Assembly: GCF_947493865.1 (NCBI RefSeq)
Contig: NZ_CANLTC010000020.1
Span: 1 to 64,000, forward strand
From: an uncultured Halomonas sp.
GTDB lineage: Bacteria > Pseudomonadota > Gammaproteobacteria > Pseudomonadales > Halomonadaceae
DNA: 64,000 bases
Reading direction: 5' to 3'
Position 1 is the stretch's first letter. Each line of letters begins with the position of its first letter. The notes beneath the pieces are model-generated. The model worked only from the letters and a program-made list of their open reading frames with translations, was not told the DNA's origin and searched no databases. Below are positions 50,914 through 60,370 of this stretch, in pieces. The translations under genes and the position numbers were made by a program.

Positions 50914-51903
50914 ATGGCGCAGCATGGCTCATCCCAGGGCGATTCGCACGATCATGCGCACCACGGCCATGGCCACTCCCATAGTCACGACCACGAGCAT
51001 GCCCCAAGGGTGACCGGCGACAGCGAGCGGCGGGTATTCTGGGCCATGCTGCTGACGGCGGGCTTCATGATCGCCGAGATCGTGGGGGGCATCGTTTCCG
51101 GGTCGCTGGCGCTGCTGGCCGACGCCGGTCATATGTTCAGCGACAGCGCTTCCCTTGCCATGGCGCTGGTGGCCTTTCGCCTGAGCTCGCGCTCACCGGA
51201 CCATCAGCGCACCTTCGGCTACCAGCGCTTCCAGGTGCTGGCGGCCTTCGTCAACGGCCTGACGCTGTTCGCGATCGCGATCTGGATATTCTATTCCGCT
51301 TTCGAACGCCTTATGTCGCCGGTGGAAGTGATGGCGGAACCGATGATGACCATCGCCGTCATTGGCTTGTTTGTGAATATCATCGCCTTCGTCATACTTC
51401 ATCGTGGCGACAGTGGCAATCTCAATCTGCGCGGTGCCGCAATGCACGTGCTCGGCGATCTACTGGGCTCCGTGGCCGCCATTGTCGCGGCGGTGATCAT
51501 CATGTTCACAGGCTGGAATGCCGCTGATCCGCTCCTGTCGGTACTGGCTGCGGGATTGATCCTGCGGGCTGCCTGGTCGATTGTGCGCCGCTCGGCCCAC
51601 ACCTTGCTCGAAGGCACACCGGACGGCGCCGATGTGGCACAGATTCGTAGTGCCCTGGAAATGATCGATGAGGTCGAAAGTCTCCACGATGTGCATCTCT
51701 GGGGACTGACGCCCCAGGACCCATTGCTCAGCCTGCATCTTGTGGTGCGTGACGATGCCGATCACGCCCGAGTGTTGCGCAAGGCTTATAGCGTGCTGCG
51801 TGAGCGTTTTGGCATTACCCATGCCACCCTGCAGATCGAGGGCGAAGCCTGTTTGACCGGTGGCGACTGCGAAACGACGCTCGTTTCGAGGGCTGCGCGG
51901 TAG
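50914..51903 (+). CDS. CDF-family zinc/cation exporter
   Basis: 329 residues. A His-rich N-terminal arm (SHDHAHHGHGHSHSHDHEH), six helices with intact metal site (TM2 H73-xxx-D77, TM5 H178-xxx-D182), and a C-terminal ferredoxin-like domain with HDVHLWGL. ZitB/CzcD-like; exports Zn(II) and similar ions in exchange for protons. ATG 50914 follows GGAG; the earlier in-frame ATG at 50881 lies in the operator. Confidence 0.92.
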   Translation: MAQHGSSQGDSHDHAHHGHGHSHSHDHEHAPRVTGDSERRVFWAMLLTAGFMIAEIVGGIVSGSLALLADAGHMFSDSASLAMALVAFRLSSRSPDHQRTFGYQRFQVLAAFVNGLTLFAIAIWIFYSAFERLMSPVEVMAEPMMTIAVIGLFVNIIAFVILHRGDSGNLNLRGAAMHVLGDLLGSVAAIVAAVIIMFTGWNAADPLLSVLAAGLILRAAWSIVRRSAHTLLEGTPDGADVAQIRSALEMIDEVESLHDVHLWGLTPQDPLLSLHLVVRDDADHARVLRKAYSVLRERFGITHATLQIEGEACLTGGDCETTLVSRAAR

Positions 51904-52081
51904 GTTTTCATGGGCCTCATACTCCCCTCAGTATGAATGATTCCGATGTTGTGCCACGAAACTTTCATTGGTTCCCGATCGGCATGGTAGGCACAATATT
52001 GGCATCAGTAGGCGCAAAAGGCCTGAGGTCAAGCACGCTTGCCAAGAGACGATTGAAAAATTATTAATGAGGTTGCTATCG

Positions 52082-52921
52082 ATGAGTACGCAAGAGCATC
52101 CATTGGGGATCAGTTTCGAATTCTTTCCGCCGAATACCGATGCCGGTCGCGAAAAACTGATGCACACGCGGGATGCCTTGTCCGAGCGCAAACCGCATTT
52201 CTTCTCGGTAACCTATGGGGCGGGGGGGTCGACCCAGGCGCGCACCGTCAATACCGTCAAACAGATCAGTGAATCCGGTATCACCACTGCACCACACTTT
52301 TCCTGTGTCGGTAGCGACAAGGGTGAACTGCGTGAACTCTTGACCATGTATCGGGAGGGTGGGGTCGATAGCCTGGTGGCGCTGCGCGGCGATTTGCCTT
52401 CCGGCATGGGCGGTATGGGCGAGCTGCGCTACGCCAATGAACTGGTGGAGTTCATCCGCGCCGAAACCGGCGATCATTTCGAGATTGCGGTCGCCGCCTA
52501 CCCGGAGTCGCACCCTCAGGCGCCGAGTTTCGACAAGGATCTGGAAAACTTTGCGCGCAAGATGAAGGCCGGCGCCAATCTGGCGATCACCCAGTACTTC
52601 TTCAATGCGGATGCCTATTTCAATTTCGTCGATCGGGTGCGGGGCCTGGGCATCGAAGCACCCATCGTGCCGGGCATAATGCCGATCACCAACTACACCA
52701 AGCTGGCACGCTTTTCCGATGCCTGTGGCGCCGATATTCCGCGCTGGATACGCAAGCAGCTCGAGGCCTATGGCGACGATTCACAAAGCATCGAGGCCTT
52801 CGGTGAAGAGGTAATATCACGGCTCTGCCAGCGTCTGCTCGAAGGGGGCGCGCCGGGTTTGCATTTCTATACGCTGAATCAGGCCGCACCGAGCCTCCGG
52901 GTCATCGACAATCTCGCCTGA
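52082..52921 (+). CDS. metF: 5,10-methylenetetrahydrofolate reductase
   Basis: 279 residues, TIM-barrel fold. SFEFFPPNT with the catalytic Glu at the start, FSVTYGAGGST, ALRGDLP (FAD-binding), ITQYFFNADAYFNFV and PGIMPITNY are all standard MetF motifs. It makes 5-methyl-THF for methionine synthesis. The start at 52082 follows GAGG; an in-frame ATG at 52067 is possible. Confidence 0.95.
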   Translation: MSTQEHPLGISFEFFPPNTDAGREKLMHTRDALSERKPHFFSVTYGAGGSTQARTVNTVKQISESGITTAPHFSCVGSDKGELRELLTMYREGGVDSLVALRGDLPSGMGGMGELRYANELVEFIRAETGDHFEIAVAAYPESHPQAPSFDKDLENFARKMKAGANLAITQYFFNADAYFNFVDRVRGLGIEAPIVPGIMPITNYTKLARFSDACGADIPRWIRKQLEAYGDDSQSIEAFGEEVISRLCQRLLEGGAPGLHFYTLNQAAPSLRVIDNLA

Positions 52922-52997
52922 GGATTTCAAGGTTGGCAGAGCGAGACTTCTTGGCTAGCCTGTAAGCTTGATCAGCACTCAAGGATAGGAGGAGCAG

Positions 52998-53522
52998 ATG
53001 TTGCGTTCAAAGCTACTACTGGGTGTAGGGGCATTGTTACTGGCAAGTGCAGCGCATGCCGAGCAGAGTATCGAGATTCATCAGGTCAGCGAGGAGGGTG
53101 TCGGCGACAGTCTCGGTACTGTCCAGGTGGAAGACACTGACCACGGGCTACTTCTTACCCCGGAATTGAGCGGTCTGAACTCGGGCATGCACGGTTTTCA
53201 TGTACACCAGAACGCCAGCTGCGAACCCGGTGAAAAGGATGGCAAGATGACCGCAGCGGTGGCTGCCGGTGGGCATTTTGACCCGGAGGATACCGGTACG
53301 CATCAAGGACCCTATGGCGAGGGCCATCTAGGCGATCTGCCGGTGCTTATGGTCGGCGAGGAAGGCAATGCCATCACGCCAGTGCTGGCGCCGCGTCTTG
53401 AAGTGTCGGATCTTCAAGGGCACGCCATCATGATTCATGCCGGCGGCGACAACTATTCCGATCAGCCCGATCTAGGTGGCGGTGGCGCACGAATCGCTTG
53501 TGGCGTCATAGATGGAGGCTAA
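52998..53522 (+). CDS. sodC: Periplasmic Cu,Zn superoxide dismutase 1
   Basis: 174 residues. Signal peptide ending SAAHA. Copper ligands in HGFHVHQN and near the end (IHAGGDNY), zinc ligands in GGHFDP/HQGPYGEGHLGDLP, and the disulfide pair in SCEPG and RIACG. AGGAGGAG before the ATG. A close paralogue lies at 57293-57820 on the other side of the TRAP operon. A strong terminator follows. Confidence 0.95.
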   Translation: MLRSKLLLGVGALLLASAAHAEQSIEIHQVSEEGVGDSLGTVQVEDTDHGLLLTPELSGLNSGMHGFHVHQNASCEPGEKDGKMTAAVAAGGHFDPEDTGTHQGPYGEGHLGDLPVLMVGEEGNAITPVLAPRLEVSDLQGHAIMIHAGGDNYSDQPDLGGGGARIACGVIDGG

Positions 53523-53548
53523 CGCCTGAAAAATCGATGACCAATGAC

Positions 53549-53586
53549 AACGGCCCCGTCAGGATTCTGACGGGGCCGTTTGTTTT
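53549..53586 (+). terminator. Strong rho-independent terminator
   Basis: 14-bp stem AACGGCCCCGTCAG / CTGACGGGGCCGTT, GATT loop, then TGTTTT. Ends sodC; lies between convergent sodC and the TRAP permease and may act for both. Confidence 0.85.
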
Positions 53587-53617
53587 GGCGACCGGCTATG
53601 AGGCGATCAACGACACT

Positions 53618-55819
53618 TCACGATTTAGCGACCGCCGCCTTGCCTCCCGATGATGACCCGCGCTGCATCAGGAATATACCGATACCGATCACAAGTCCTG
53701 CCAGATCGCTCAATAGGCCGCCATAGATCATGCAGACTGCCCCCACCAACAGCAGCAGTCGTATTGGCGCCTTGACCGGGCCGAAGAACCAGCCCTGCAC
53801 CGATGCCGCCAGCAGCACGATGCCGAGTGTCGCGGTAAGGCCGACCCGCAGGATCTGCAGCCAGGAACCTTCCATCAGCATTGCCGGGCTGTAGAAGAAC
53901 ATGAAGGGCACGATGAACGCGGCCAGACCGATCTTGAAGGAGGTCACCGAGGTTTGCATGGCGTTGGCGCCGGAAATACCCGCCGCCGCGTAGGAAGCCA
54001 GGGCTACCGGGGGGGTAATGGCAGAGACCACGGCGAAATAGAACACGAAGAAATGCGCGATCAACGGCTGGATGCCAATATCGATCAAACCCGGTGCGAC
54101 TACCGAGGCCGCGACTGCATAGGCAGCCGTGGTAGGCATGCCCATGCCCAGCAAGATGCTGATGCACATGGCAAAGACCAGTGCCAACAACTGGCTGAAC
54201 CCCGCCAGGCCCAGCAGCAGCGACGAGAAGCGTGACCCCACCCCGGTTAGTGAAATCACCCCGACAATGATGCCCGCGCAGGCACAGACCGCGATGATCT
54301 GAATGGCCATGTTGCTGGCCAACTGCAGTGCCTTCAGCACGGAGCGAAGTCCCATCTTGTTGGGCGAGATCCAGCTCACGACTGCGGCAGAGGCGGTGGC
54401 CAAAGTGCCGGCCCGAATCACCGAATAGCCCATGAACAGTGCCGCGATCAGAATGATGATGGGAGCGAACAGATAGACTTGCTTGATAAGGCGTGAAAAG
54501 CGCGGAATCTCGTCTTCGCGCATGCCCCGCATTCCCTTGTAGGCCGCCTCGAAGTCGACCATGAAATACACCGAGGCGAAATACAGCACGGAAGGAATCA
54601 CTGCGGCGATGGCGATCTCGGTGTAGGGGATGCCGGTGATCTCCGCCATGATGAAGGCACCTGCTCCCATGATCGGGGGCATGATCTGCCCTCCGGTGGA
54701 GGCCGCTGCTTCGATGGCGCCAGCGCTGCGTGCGGGATAGCCGACTTTCTTCATCAATGGAATGGTCAGCGAGCCGGTAGAGACCACGTTGCCGGCGCTG
54801 GTGCCGTTGATCATTCCCATCAATCCAGAAGCAAAGATGGCCACCTTGGCAGGCCCACCCCGGGAGCGCCCGGCGGCGGCGAAGGCGAAGTTGACGAAGT
54901 AGTCGCCGACCTTGGAGGCTTGCAGGAAGGCAGCGAAGATGATGAAGAGGATGATGTAGGTGGACGAGACCGCGACGGTGGGTCCGAGGATGCCCGCATC
55001 GGTATAGACCTGGCTGAAAAAGCGCCCCACGGAGAGCCCGGGATAGCCGAGAAAGCCCGGCAGATAAGGGCCGGCAAAGACGTAGATCAGGAAAATCGCC
55101 GCGATGATGACCAGTGCGAGCCCCGCCACTCGGCGCGTCAACTCGAGAATCAGCAGTGAACCGGCAATGGCAGCGAACGTGATGCCGATAGGCGCGAAAG
55201 AGGTGCCCGTGGACATGCGTAGCGGCGTGTTGTAGATCACCAGCAGATAGCCGGCGCTTGCCAGTGCGCATATCATCAGCACGATATCCGGCGGGCTCAA
55301 TCGATAGCGCGCCTGACGATAGCTCCAGGAAAGTACAATCGCTGCGGTGGTGGCGAAAATCAGCGGATAGCCGAAGTGCCAGGTCTCGACCATGGGCTCG
55401 ATGCGCATGGCTTCGCCGCTCAATGTCTGGTACATCAGACCGACCTGCACCAATGCATAGAGCGCTGGGATCAACAGTACCAGGCTCAGGTAGGTCGCCC
55501 AGCGCCCGGTCGGCCGAGTTTCGTCTTCGGCAAAGCGTGCGCCGGTATAAAGCCCGTAGCCGAGAATCAAGGCACCGCAGATATGAATAATGCGAAACGA
55601 CCAGGTCTCCAGAGGATAGATGTTCAGGGAGACAAGATGAAAGGTTGAATAGGCAACGGCCAGGGTGGCGAATAACCACCAGCGCCATCCGCCAAGAATG
55701 CGCCGATTGGCTTCAACGACATCGTCATCGACGCCTTGAGCAATAGTCTCTGTTTCAGCGGAAGGATTGGCATCCTGAGGAGTAGTGCGGTCAGAACGAT
55801 CGTCCGGGGGAGGACTCAT
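53618..55819 (-). CDS. TRAP transporter fused 4TM-12TM permease (TAXI type)
   Basis: 733 residues, about 18-19 helices: small-permease part (first ~200 residues) fused to a DctM-like part. Typical DctM stretches include GNVVSTGSLTIPLMKKVGYP, AAASTGGQIMPPIMGAGAF and GMGMPTTAAYAV. Fused permeases usually partner TAXI-type binding proteins, and one is encoded just upstream. Sodium-driven uptake of an organic acid; the substrate is not deducible. A terminator-like hairpin separates it from the binding-protein gene. Confidence 0.9.
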   Translation of the reverse strand: MSPPPDDRSDRTTPQDANPSAETETIAQGVDDDVVEANRRILGGWRWWLFATLAVAYSTFHLVSLNIYPLETWSFRIIHICGALILGYGLYTGARFAEDETRPTGRWATYLSLVLLIPALYALVQVGLMYQTLSGEAMRIEPMVETWHFGYPLIFATTAAIVLSWSYRQARYRLSPPDIVLMICALASAGYLLVIYNTPLRMSTGTSFAPIGITFAAIAGSLLILELTRRVAGLALVIIAAIFLIYVFAGPYLPGFLGYPGLSVGRFFSQVYTDAGILGPTVAVSSTYIILFIIFAAFLQASKVGDYFVNFAFAAAGRSRGGPAKVAIFASGLMGMINGTSAGNVVSTGSLTIPLMKKVGYPARSAGAIEAAASTGGQIMPPIMGAGAFIMAEITGIPYTEIAIAAVIPSVLYFASVYFMVDFEAAYKGMRGMREDEIPRFSRLIKQVYLFAPIIILIAALFMGYSVIRAGTLATASAAVVSWISPNKMGLRSVLKALQLASNMAIQIIAVCACAGIIVGVISLTGVGSRFSSLLLGLAGFSQLLALVFAMCISILLGMGMPTTAAYAVAASVVAPGLIDIGIQPLIAHFFVFYFAVVSAITPPVALASYAAAGISGANAMQTSVTSFKIGLAAFIVPFMFFYSPAMLMEGSWLQILRVGLTATLGIVLLAASVQGWFFGPVKAPIRLLLLVGAVCMIYGGLLSDLAGLVIGIGIFLMQRGSSSGGKAAVAKS

Positions 55820-55843
55820 GCGGGATCACCGTTAAGAGGTCAT

Positions 55844-55881
55844 AAAAAATCGAGAGCAACGCCTGTAGGCGCCACTCTCGA
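55844..55881 (-). terminator. Intercistronic terminator between TAXI and TRAP genes
   Basis: On the minus strand TCGAGAG (55881-55875), an inner GGCGCC-TACA-GGCG hairpin and CTCTCGA (55856-55850) are followed by TTTTTT (55849-55844). It should reduce transcription into the permease relative to the binding protein, the usual stoichiometry device in such operons. Confidence 0.7.
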
Positions 55882-55902
55882 GCTGATAGAAGGCGCCAGG
55901 CC

Positions 55903-56928
55903 TTATTGATGAATCATGTCCTCGGGAATCTCGTAGCCATTTTCCTTGTACCAGCGTGCCGCACCGGCATGGAAGGGAATGACTTCATTGTACTTGATGT
56001 TCTCGGGCACCGTAGTTTCAGCACTGCGGTGGATCGAGCGCATCTTGTCGTTGTTTTCCATGGTGATGCGGGTAGCTTCGTAGACGAGGCTCTCCGGCAG
56101 ATCGCAGCCGGCGATGGCGAAGTTCCACATCGACACGACGTCGGAGTCTTTATCAAGAGTCGAATAGGTGCTGGCGGGGATAGTGAACGCGGACACCGGG
56201 AAGGCGTCGATGGCCGTGGCCTGTTCTTCGTCGGTGAACTCGATGATGTTCACATCGGTCTGAACTTCGAGCTGGCTGACAGCGGGAATCGGGATGCCTG
56301 CAGCGAAGGCGATGACATCGATGAGCCCATCCTGAAGCTGCCCGGCCAGGTCGTTCCAACCCCCGTTGCGCCGCTCGAAGTCGACGCCCAGCTCTTCGAG
56401 AATAGCCGGGAAGTAGGTGTCGGATGTCGAGCCAGCCGGCCCGAAGCCAATGGTCGCGCCGTCGGGTATTTCGGAGATCGAGGTGATGTCGGAGCTGGAA
56501 AGCGCGGTAATCGAGAAAGGCGTTTCGTACATGGGGAACATGGCACAGACATTATCCATGACGATTCCCGGCGCCAACGGGCTTTTGCCGGAAAGTGCAT
56601 CCCTTGCCGGCCCCATGGTGGTCAGTCCGAAGGCGACCTCATTGTTGTGCACCAGAGCCAGGTTCTGGGTCGGCCCACCGGTTACCTCGCCGCCGCCGGA
56701 AAGTCCCAACTGATCGGCGATCAGGTTGGCCCAGCCGGAGCCATAAACGAAGTAGGTGCCGCCCTGGCTTGCGGTGCCCACGGTGAAGCTCTGGGGCCAG
56801 CCTTCGCGATCATCCTGCGCCTGGGCACTGCCGGTAGCGGCTAGGCCCAGAATCAGGGGAGCGGTAATCAGTGCCTTGGTTGCTCGATGGAAAATACTGC
56901 GGGCGTGGTTCTGCTGTTGAATGGACAT
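55903..56928 (-). CDS. TAXI-family TRAP solute-binding protein
   Basis: 341 residues. Signal peptide ending SAQAQ; the mature protein starts with FTVGTASQGGTYFVYG, the TAXI family signature, and has NLALVHNNEVAFGL and TIGFGPAGSTSDTYFP. Binds the substrate in the periplasm and delivers it to the fused permease. The start at 56928 has GGAGGG eight bases ahead; the longer frame to 57045 lacks one. Confidence 0.92.
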   Translation of the reverse strand: MSIQQQNHARSIFHRATKALITAPLILGLAATGSAQAQDDREGWPQSFTVGTASQGGTYFVYGSGWANLIADQLGLSGGGEVTGGPTQNLALVHNNEVAFGLTTMGPARDALSGKSPLAPGIVMDNVCAMFPMYETPFSITALSSSDITSISEIPDGATIGFGPAGSTSDTYFPAILEELGVDFERRNGGWNDLAGQLQDGLIDVIAFAAGIPIPAVSQLEVQTDVNIIEFTDEEQATAIDAFPVSAFTIPASTYSTLDKDSDVVSMWNFAIAGCDLPESLVYEATRITMENNDKMRSIHRSAETTVPENIKYNEVIPFHAGAARWYKENGYEIPEDMIHQ

Positions 56929-57292
56929 AGGACCCTCCGTGCTTGTTTTTCTGAAACCCTGTTCATGACCTGCTGCGTGTCGGTCATGCGCCGTCAAATA
57001 CGGACTCGTAAGCGAGCCTAGTCCGTTTTGCGTCCGAATCTGCATTGCTTGATGCTAACTCAAACTCACAAGATTCAGGTTCTGAGTAGGAATTGGAGTG
57101 TCATTTAAATCACTAAACGTAGCAGTCTGTAAACTGAACGAACGTTGAATGTATTCGCGTCCAGGATCATCTTGTTTATGGCCGTGAGCGGTTTTCTATC
57201 ATTTACCTGCTGTTTCGATCGTAGTGAGTTGCCAGTTGCCAGCAGAATTGGCTAGCCTTGGTGGTACGTTCAGCTCAACCAAAGGAATGCAT
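56929..57292. other. Divergent intergenic region, no gene seen
   Basis: 364 bases between the TAXI gene (minus) and sodC 2 (plus). It is AT-richer than its surroundings (57060-57230) and must hold the promoters of both genes. I could not fix a convincing -35/-10 pair or operator dyad. The ribosome site AAAGGA at 57281-57286 belongs to sodC 2. Confidence 0.4.
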
Positions 57293-57820
57293 ATGAGTTA
57301 TTTGCGTAATTTGATGCTCGCTGTTGGGGGCTCGTTTGCGTTGATCGCCAGCGCCCAAGCCGCTCAGGAAATCGAGATGCATGAAGTCGATGCCCAGGGA
57401 GTCGGCGATAGCATCGGAACCGTCAATATCGAAGATACCCAGTACGGTTTGCTGGTCACTCCGGACCTGACGGGGCTTTCGCCTGGTGCCCATGGCTTTC
57501 ATGTGCATGAGAATGCCAACTGCGAACCGCTTGAGCTGAATGGTCAGCAAACCGCTGCCGCAGCGGCTGGTGGGCATTATGCGCCTGACCAGGCAGGCAC
57601 TCATCAGGGGCCTTATGGAAAAGGGCATCTTGGCGATCTTCCTATCCTGATGGTCGATGAGAAGGGCGGCGCTACCACGCCGGTACTGGCACCGCGCTTG
57701 AAGGTGTCGGATCTGGAGAATCGCGCCGTGATCGTTCATGAGGGCGGCGATACCTATTTCGATCACCCCAAGCTGGGTGGTGGCGGTTCGCGCATCGCCT
57801 GCGGCACGGTTGGCAAGTAG
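57293..57820 (+). CDS. sodC: Periplasmic Cu,Zn superoxide dismutase 2
   Basis: 175 residues, close paralogue of the sodC at 52998: signal peptide ending SAQAA, then the same order of copper ligands (HGFHVHEN), zinc loop (GGHYAP, HQGPYGKGHLGDLP) and disulfide Cys (NCEP, RIACG). The LAPRLKVSDLENRAV segment differs at only a few positions from the first copy. AAAGGAATGCAT precedes ATG. A terminator follows. Confidence 0.95.
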   Translation: MSYLRNLMLAVGGSFALIASAQAAQEIEMHEVDAQGVGDSIGTVNIEDTQYGLLVTPDLTGLSPGAHGFHVHENANCEPLELNGQQTAAAAAGGHYAPDQAGTHQGPYGKGHLGDLPILMVDEKGGATTPVLAPRLKVSDLENRAVIVHEGGDTYFDHPKLGGGGSRIACGTVGK

Positions 57821-57853
57821 TAAATAGGGCTGTGGTATGCCCGCATGAATGAG

Positions 57854-57882
57854 AAAGGCCTCCAGCGTATGGAGGCCTTTTT
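57854..57882 (+). terminator. Bidirectional terminator
   Basis: Stem AAAGGCCTCC / GGAGGCCTTT with a 7-base loop, then TT; the reverse reading gives a shorter T run. It ends sodC 2 and, from the other side, the prlC-yheV transcript. Confidence 0.8.
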
Positions 57883-57895
57883 GATGGATAGGCGA

Positions 57896-58141
57896 TCAGC
57901 CTTTTGGGTCCAGAATGCGCACGGTCTGCACATCGCTTTTCTTCTGCTCTTCCCGGGTGCGATTGACGCGGGTCTCGATTTCCTGCGCATCCGCAGGTTG
58001 CTCGATCGGCAGTTGCTCGAAGAAGTCGCAGGCCACGCAGTCACGATAGCGGATGCCGTTCTGTTCCCAGGTGCGTATCTTGTCCATGGCCGCGCAGCGC
58101 GGGCAGATGGCGCCGGCGATGAAGCGTTTGGGTGTCGTCAT
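57896..58141 (-). CDS. yheV: YheV-family zinc-ribbon protein
   Basis: 81 residues. Zinc-ribbon cysteines ICPRC (about 13-16) and DCVAC (about 35-38) with an acidic, Lys-rich tail. YheV/DUF2387 genes follow prlC in many gammaproteobacteria; this pair is 12 bases apart. The role is unknown. Confidence 0.85.
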   Translation of the reverse strand: MTTPKRFIAGAICPRCAAMDKIRTWEQNGIRYRDCVACDFFEQLPIEQPADAQEIETRVNRTREEQKKSDVQTVRILDPKG

Positions 58142-58153
58142 CAGCGTACTCCT

Positions 58154-60202
58154 TCAGGCAGCGCGAATGCCGCTATGGCGTAGTAGAGGGTCAATGCTTG
58201 GGTCGCGTCCGCGAAAGGCCCGAAACAGTTCTGCCGCGTCCCGCGAGCCGCCCTGCTCGAGAATTTCCTGGCGAAAGCGCGTGCCCGTCTCCTCGTCGAA
58301 GACGCCGGCTTCTTCGAAGGCGCTATAGGCGTCTGCGGAGAGTACTTCGGCCCATTTGTAGCTGTAATAACCTGCTGCATAGCCGCCGGCGAAAATATGG
58401 CTGAAGCTGGTCTGGAAACGGTTGAAATCCGCGCGAGGCACGACGGAGAGCTTGTCGCGTACGCTATCCAGCAGCGCCTGAACGTCACTGGCGGTGGGCT
58501 CTTTGAGCTCGTGATGCAGTCGAAAATCGAACAGTGAAAACTCTATTTGACGCAGCATGCCCATGGCGGACTGGAAGTTCCTGGCGGCCTGCAGTTTTCC
58601 CAGCAGCTCATCCGGTAGACGTTCACCTGTCTCGAAGTGAGAGGCGATTAGATCGAGGCCTTCCCGCTCCCAGCAGAAATTTTCCATGAACTGGCTGGGC
58701 AATTCCACCGCATCCCAGGCCACACCGTTGATGCCCGACACATCGGCGACGCTTTGCTGGGTCAGCATATGATGCAGGCCATGACCGAACTCGTGAAACA
58801 GCGTGGTTACTTCATCGTGAGTCAGCAGGGCCGGCTTGTCGCCTACCGGGCGGGTGAAATTGCAGGTCAGATAGGTGACCGGCAACTGCAGGCTGCCGTC
58901 CTCGCGCTGACGACGCACGCGGCACTCGTCCATCCAGGCGCCGCCGCGCTTGCCTTCCCGAGCATAGAGGTCGAGATAAAAACCGGCGATAGGCACATTG
59001 CTTTCACGAATCTCGAAAAAGCGCACGTCCGGGTGATAGCGAGGGGCATTTTCGTCTTCGACGAACTGTACGCCATAAAGCCGTTCGGTGACCTTGAACA
59101 GGCCATCGATCACCTTGGGTGCCGGGAAGTAGGGACGCAACTGCTCCTGGGAAATGGCATAGCGTGATTCCCGCAGCTTTTCACTGGCATAGCCTATATC
59201 CCAAGGTTCGAGATCTTCGAGTCCCAGGGTTTCCTTGGCATATGCCTTGAGTTCGTTGAACTCTTCCTGCGCCTGAGGGTGGGCCCGCTGGGCGAGGTCA
59301 TCGAGGAACTCGAGTACCTGAGATGGCGACTCCGCCATCTTGGTGGCCAGGGAGTAGTCGGCGTAGGTGTCGAAGCCGAGAAGCTGGGCCAGCTCATGAC
59401 GCAGTGCCAGGATCTGCTCGATATTCCCGGCATTATCATACTCTCCGGCATTGGGGCCTTGATCCGAAGCGCGGGTGGCGAAAGCGGTATACACTTCCCG
59501 ACGCAGCTCACGGTCATTGGCGTAGGTGAGTACAGGAAAGAAGCTGGGGAAGTCCAGGGTGATGCGATAACCCTCGAGATTCTTGGCCTCGGCGTTGGCC
59601 TTGAGCGTATCCAGGGCGCTCTGGGGCAAGCCGTCGAGCTTGGCGGCGTCGCTTACATCCTTGTACCAGGCCTGAGTGGCATCGAGCACGTTGTTGGAAA
59701 AGCTGTTGGTCAGTTCAGATAATTTCGCCTGGATTTCACCGTAGCGACGTTTCTTCTCTGCAGGCAAGTCGACGCCGGCAAGATGAAAATCCCGCAGGGT
59801 ATTATCCACCGAGCGGCGCTGGGCATGATCGAGATCGCCGTAGGCCGGAGAATCCTTCAACGCCTGGTAGGCGCGAAACAACCCTTCATGTTGCCCCAGC
59901 CAGGTGCCATAGTCGGAAAGCATGGCCAGGCAGGTTTGATATGCGTCTCGCAGTGCCGGTGTGTTCATGGTGCCATTCAGGTGAGAAACCGGCGACCATG
60001 CTTGAGATAGACGGTCATTGAGCTCTTCGAGCGGTGCCGCCAGGGTCGACCAGCTAGGAGAGTGGGTTGCTTTCTCGGCCAGGCGATCGATGGCGCCACG
60101 GTTTTCATCGAGAATCTGCTCAATCGCAGGCACCACATGATCGGGCTGAATCTCACCGAAGGGTGGTAGCGTATGATGCTCGAGAAGTGGGTTGTTAGGC
60201 AT
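58154..60202 (-). CDS. prlC: Oligopeptidase A (M3 metallopeptidase)
   Basis: 682 residues. The zinc motif HEFGH (TLFHEFGHGLHHML) with the downstream Glu region (WDAVELPSQFMENF) defines the M3 thimet-oligopeptidase family, and the length fits PrlC. It degrades signal peptides and other oligopeptides in the cytosol. The start at 60202 follows AAGGA; the longer frame to 60256 is an unlikely extension. Confidence 0.95.
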   Translation of the reverse strand: MPNNPLLEHHTLPPFGEIQPDHVVPAIEQILDENRGAIDRLAEKATHSPSWSTLAAPLEELNDRLSQAWSPVSHLNGTMNTPALRDAYQTCLAMLSDYGTWLGQHEGLFRAYQALKDSPAYGDLDHAQRRSVDNTLRDFHLAGVDLPAEKKRRYGEIQAKLSELTNSFSNNVLDATQAWYKDVSDAAKLDGLPQSALDTLKANAEAKNLEGYRITLDFPSFFPVLTYANDRELRREVYTAFATRASDQGPNAGEYDNAGNIEQILALRHELAQLLGFDTYADYSLATKMAESPSQVLEFLDDLAQRAHPQAQEEFNELKAYAKETLGLEDLEPWDIGYASEKLRESRYAISQEQLRPYFPAPKVIDGLFKVTERLYGVQFVEDENAPRYHPDVRFFEIRESNVPIAGFYLDLYAREGKRGGAWMDECRVRRQREDGSLQLPVTYLTCNFTRPVGDKPALLTHDEVTTLFHEFGHGLHHMLTQQSVADVSGINGVAWDAVELPSQFMENFCWEREGLDLIASHFETGERLPDELLGKLQAARNFQSAMGMLRQIEFSLFDFRLHHELKEPTASDVQALLDSVRDKLSVVPRADFNRFQTSFSHIFAGGYAAGYYSYKWAEVLSADAYSAFEEAGVFDEETGTRFRQEILEQGGSRDAAELFRAFRGRDPSIDPLLRHSGIRAA

Positions 60203-60370
60203 GGACGCGATTCCTTGTCGTGATGGGGTGATTGTTAGTCTAGATGCGGTTGCCAACGCCGCGTTTCAATATCGGGTGAGGAAGATTGGCCACCAGAACC
60301 CAGGCTGCTACTCTCGCGCTTCGGCGTCGGGATGAAATGGCGTCATCGTACACAGATAAGGCAGGAGCAC

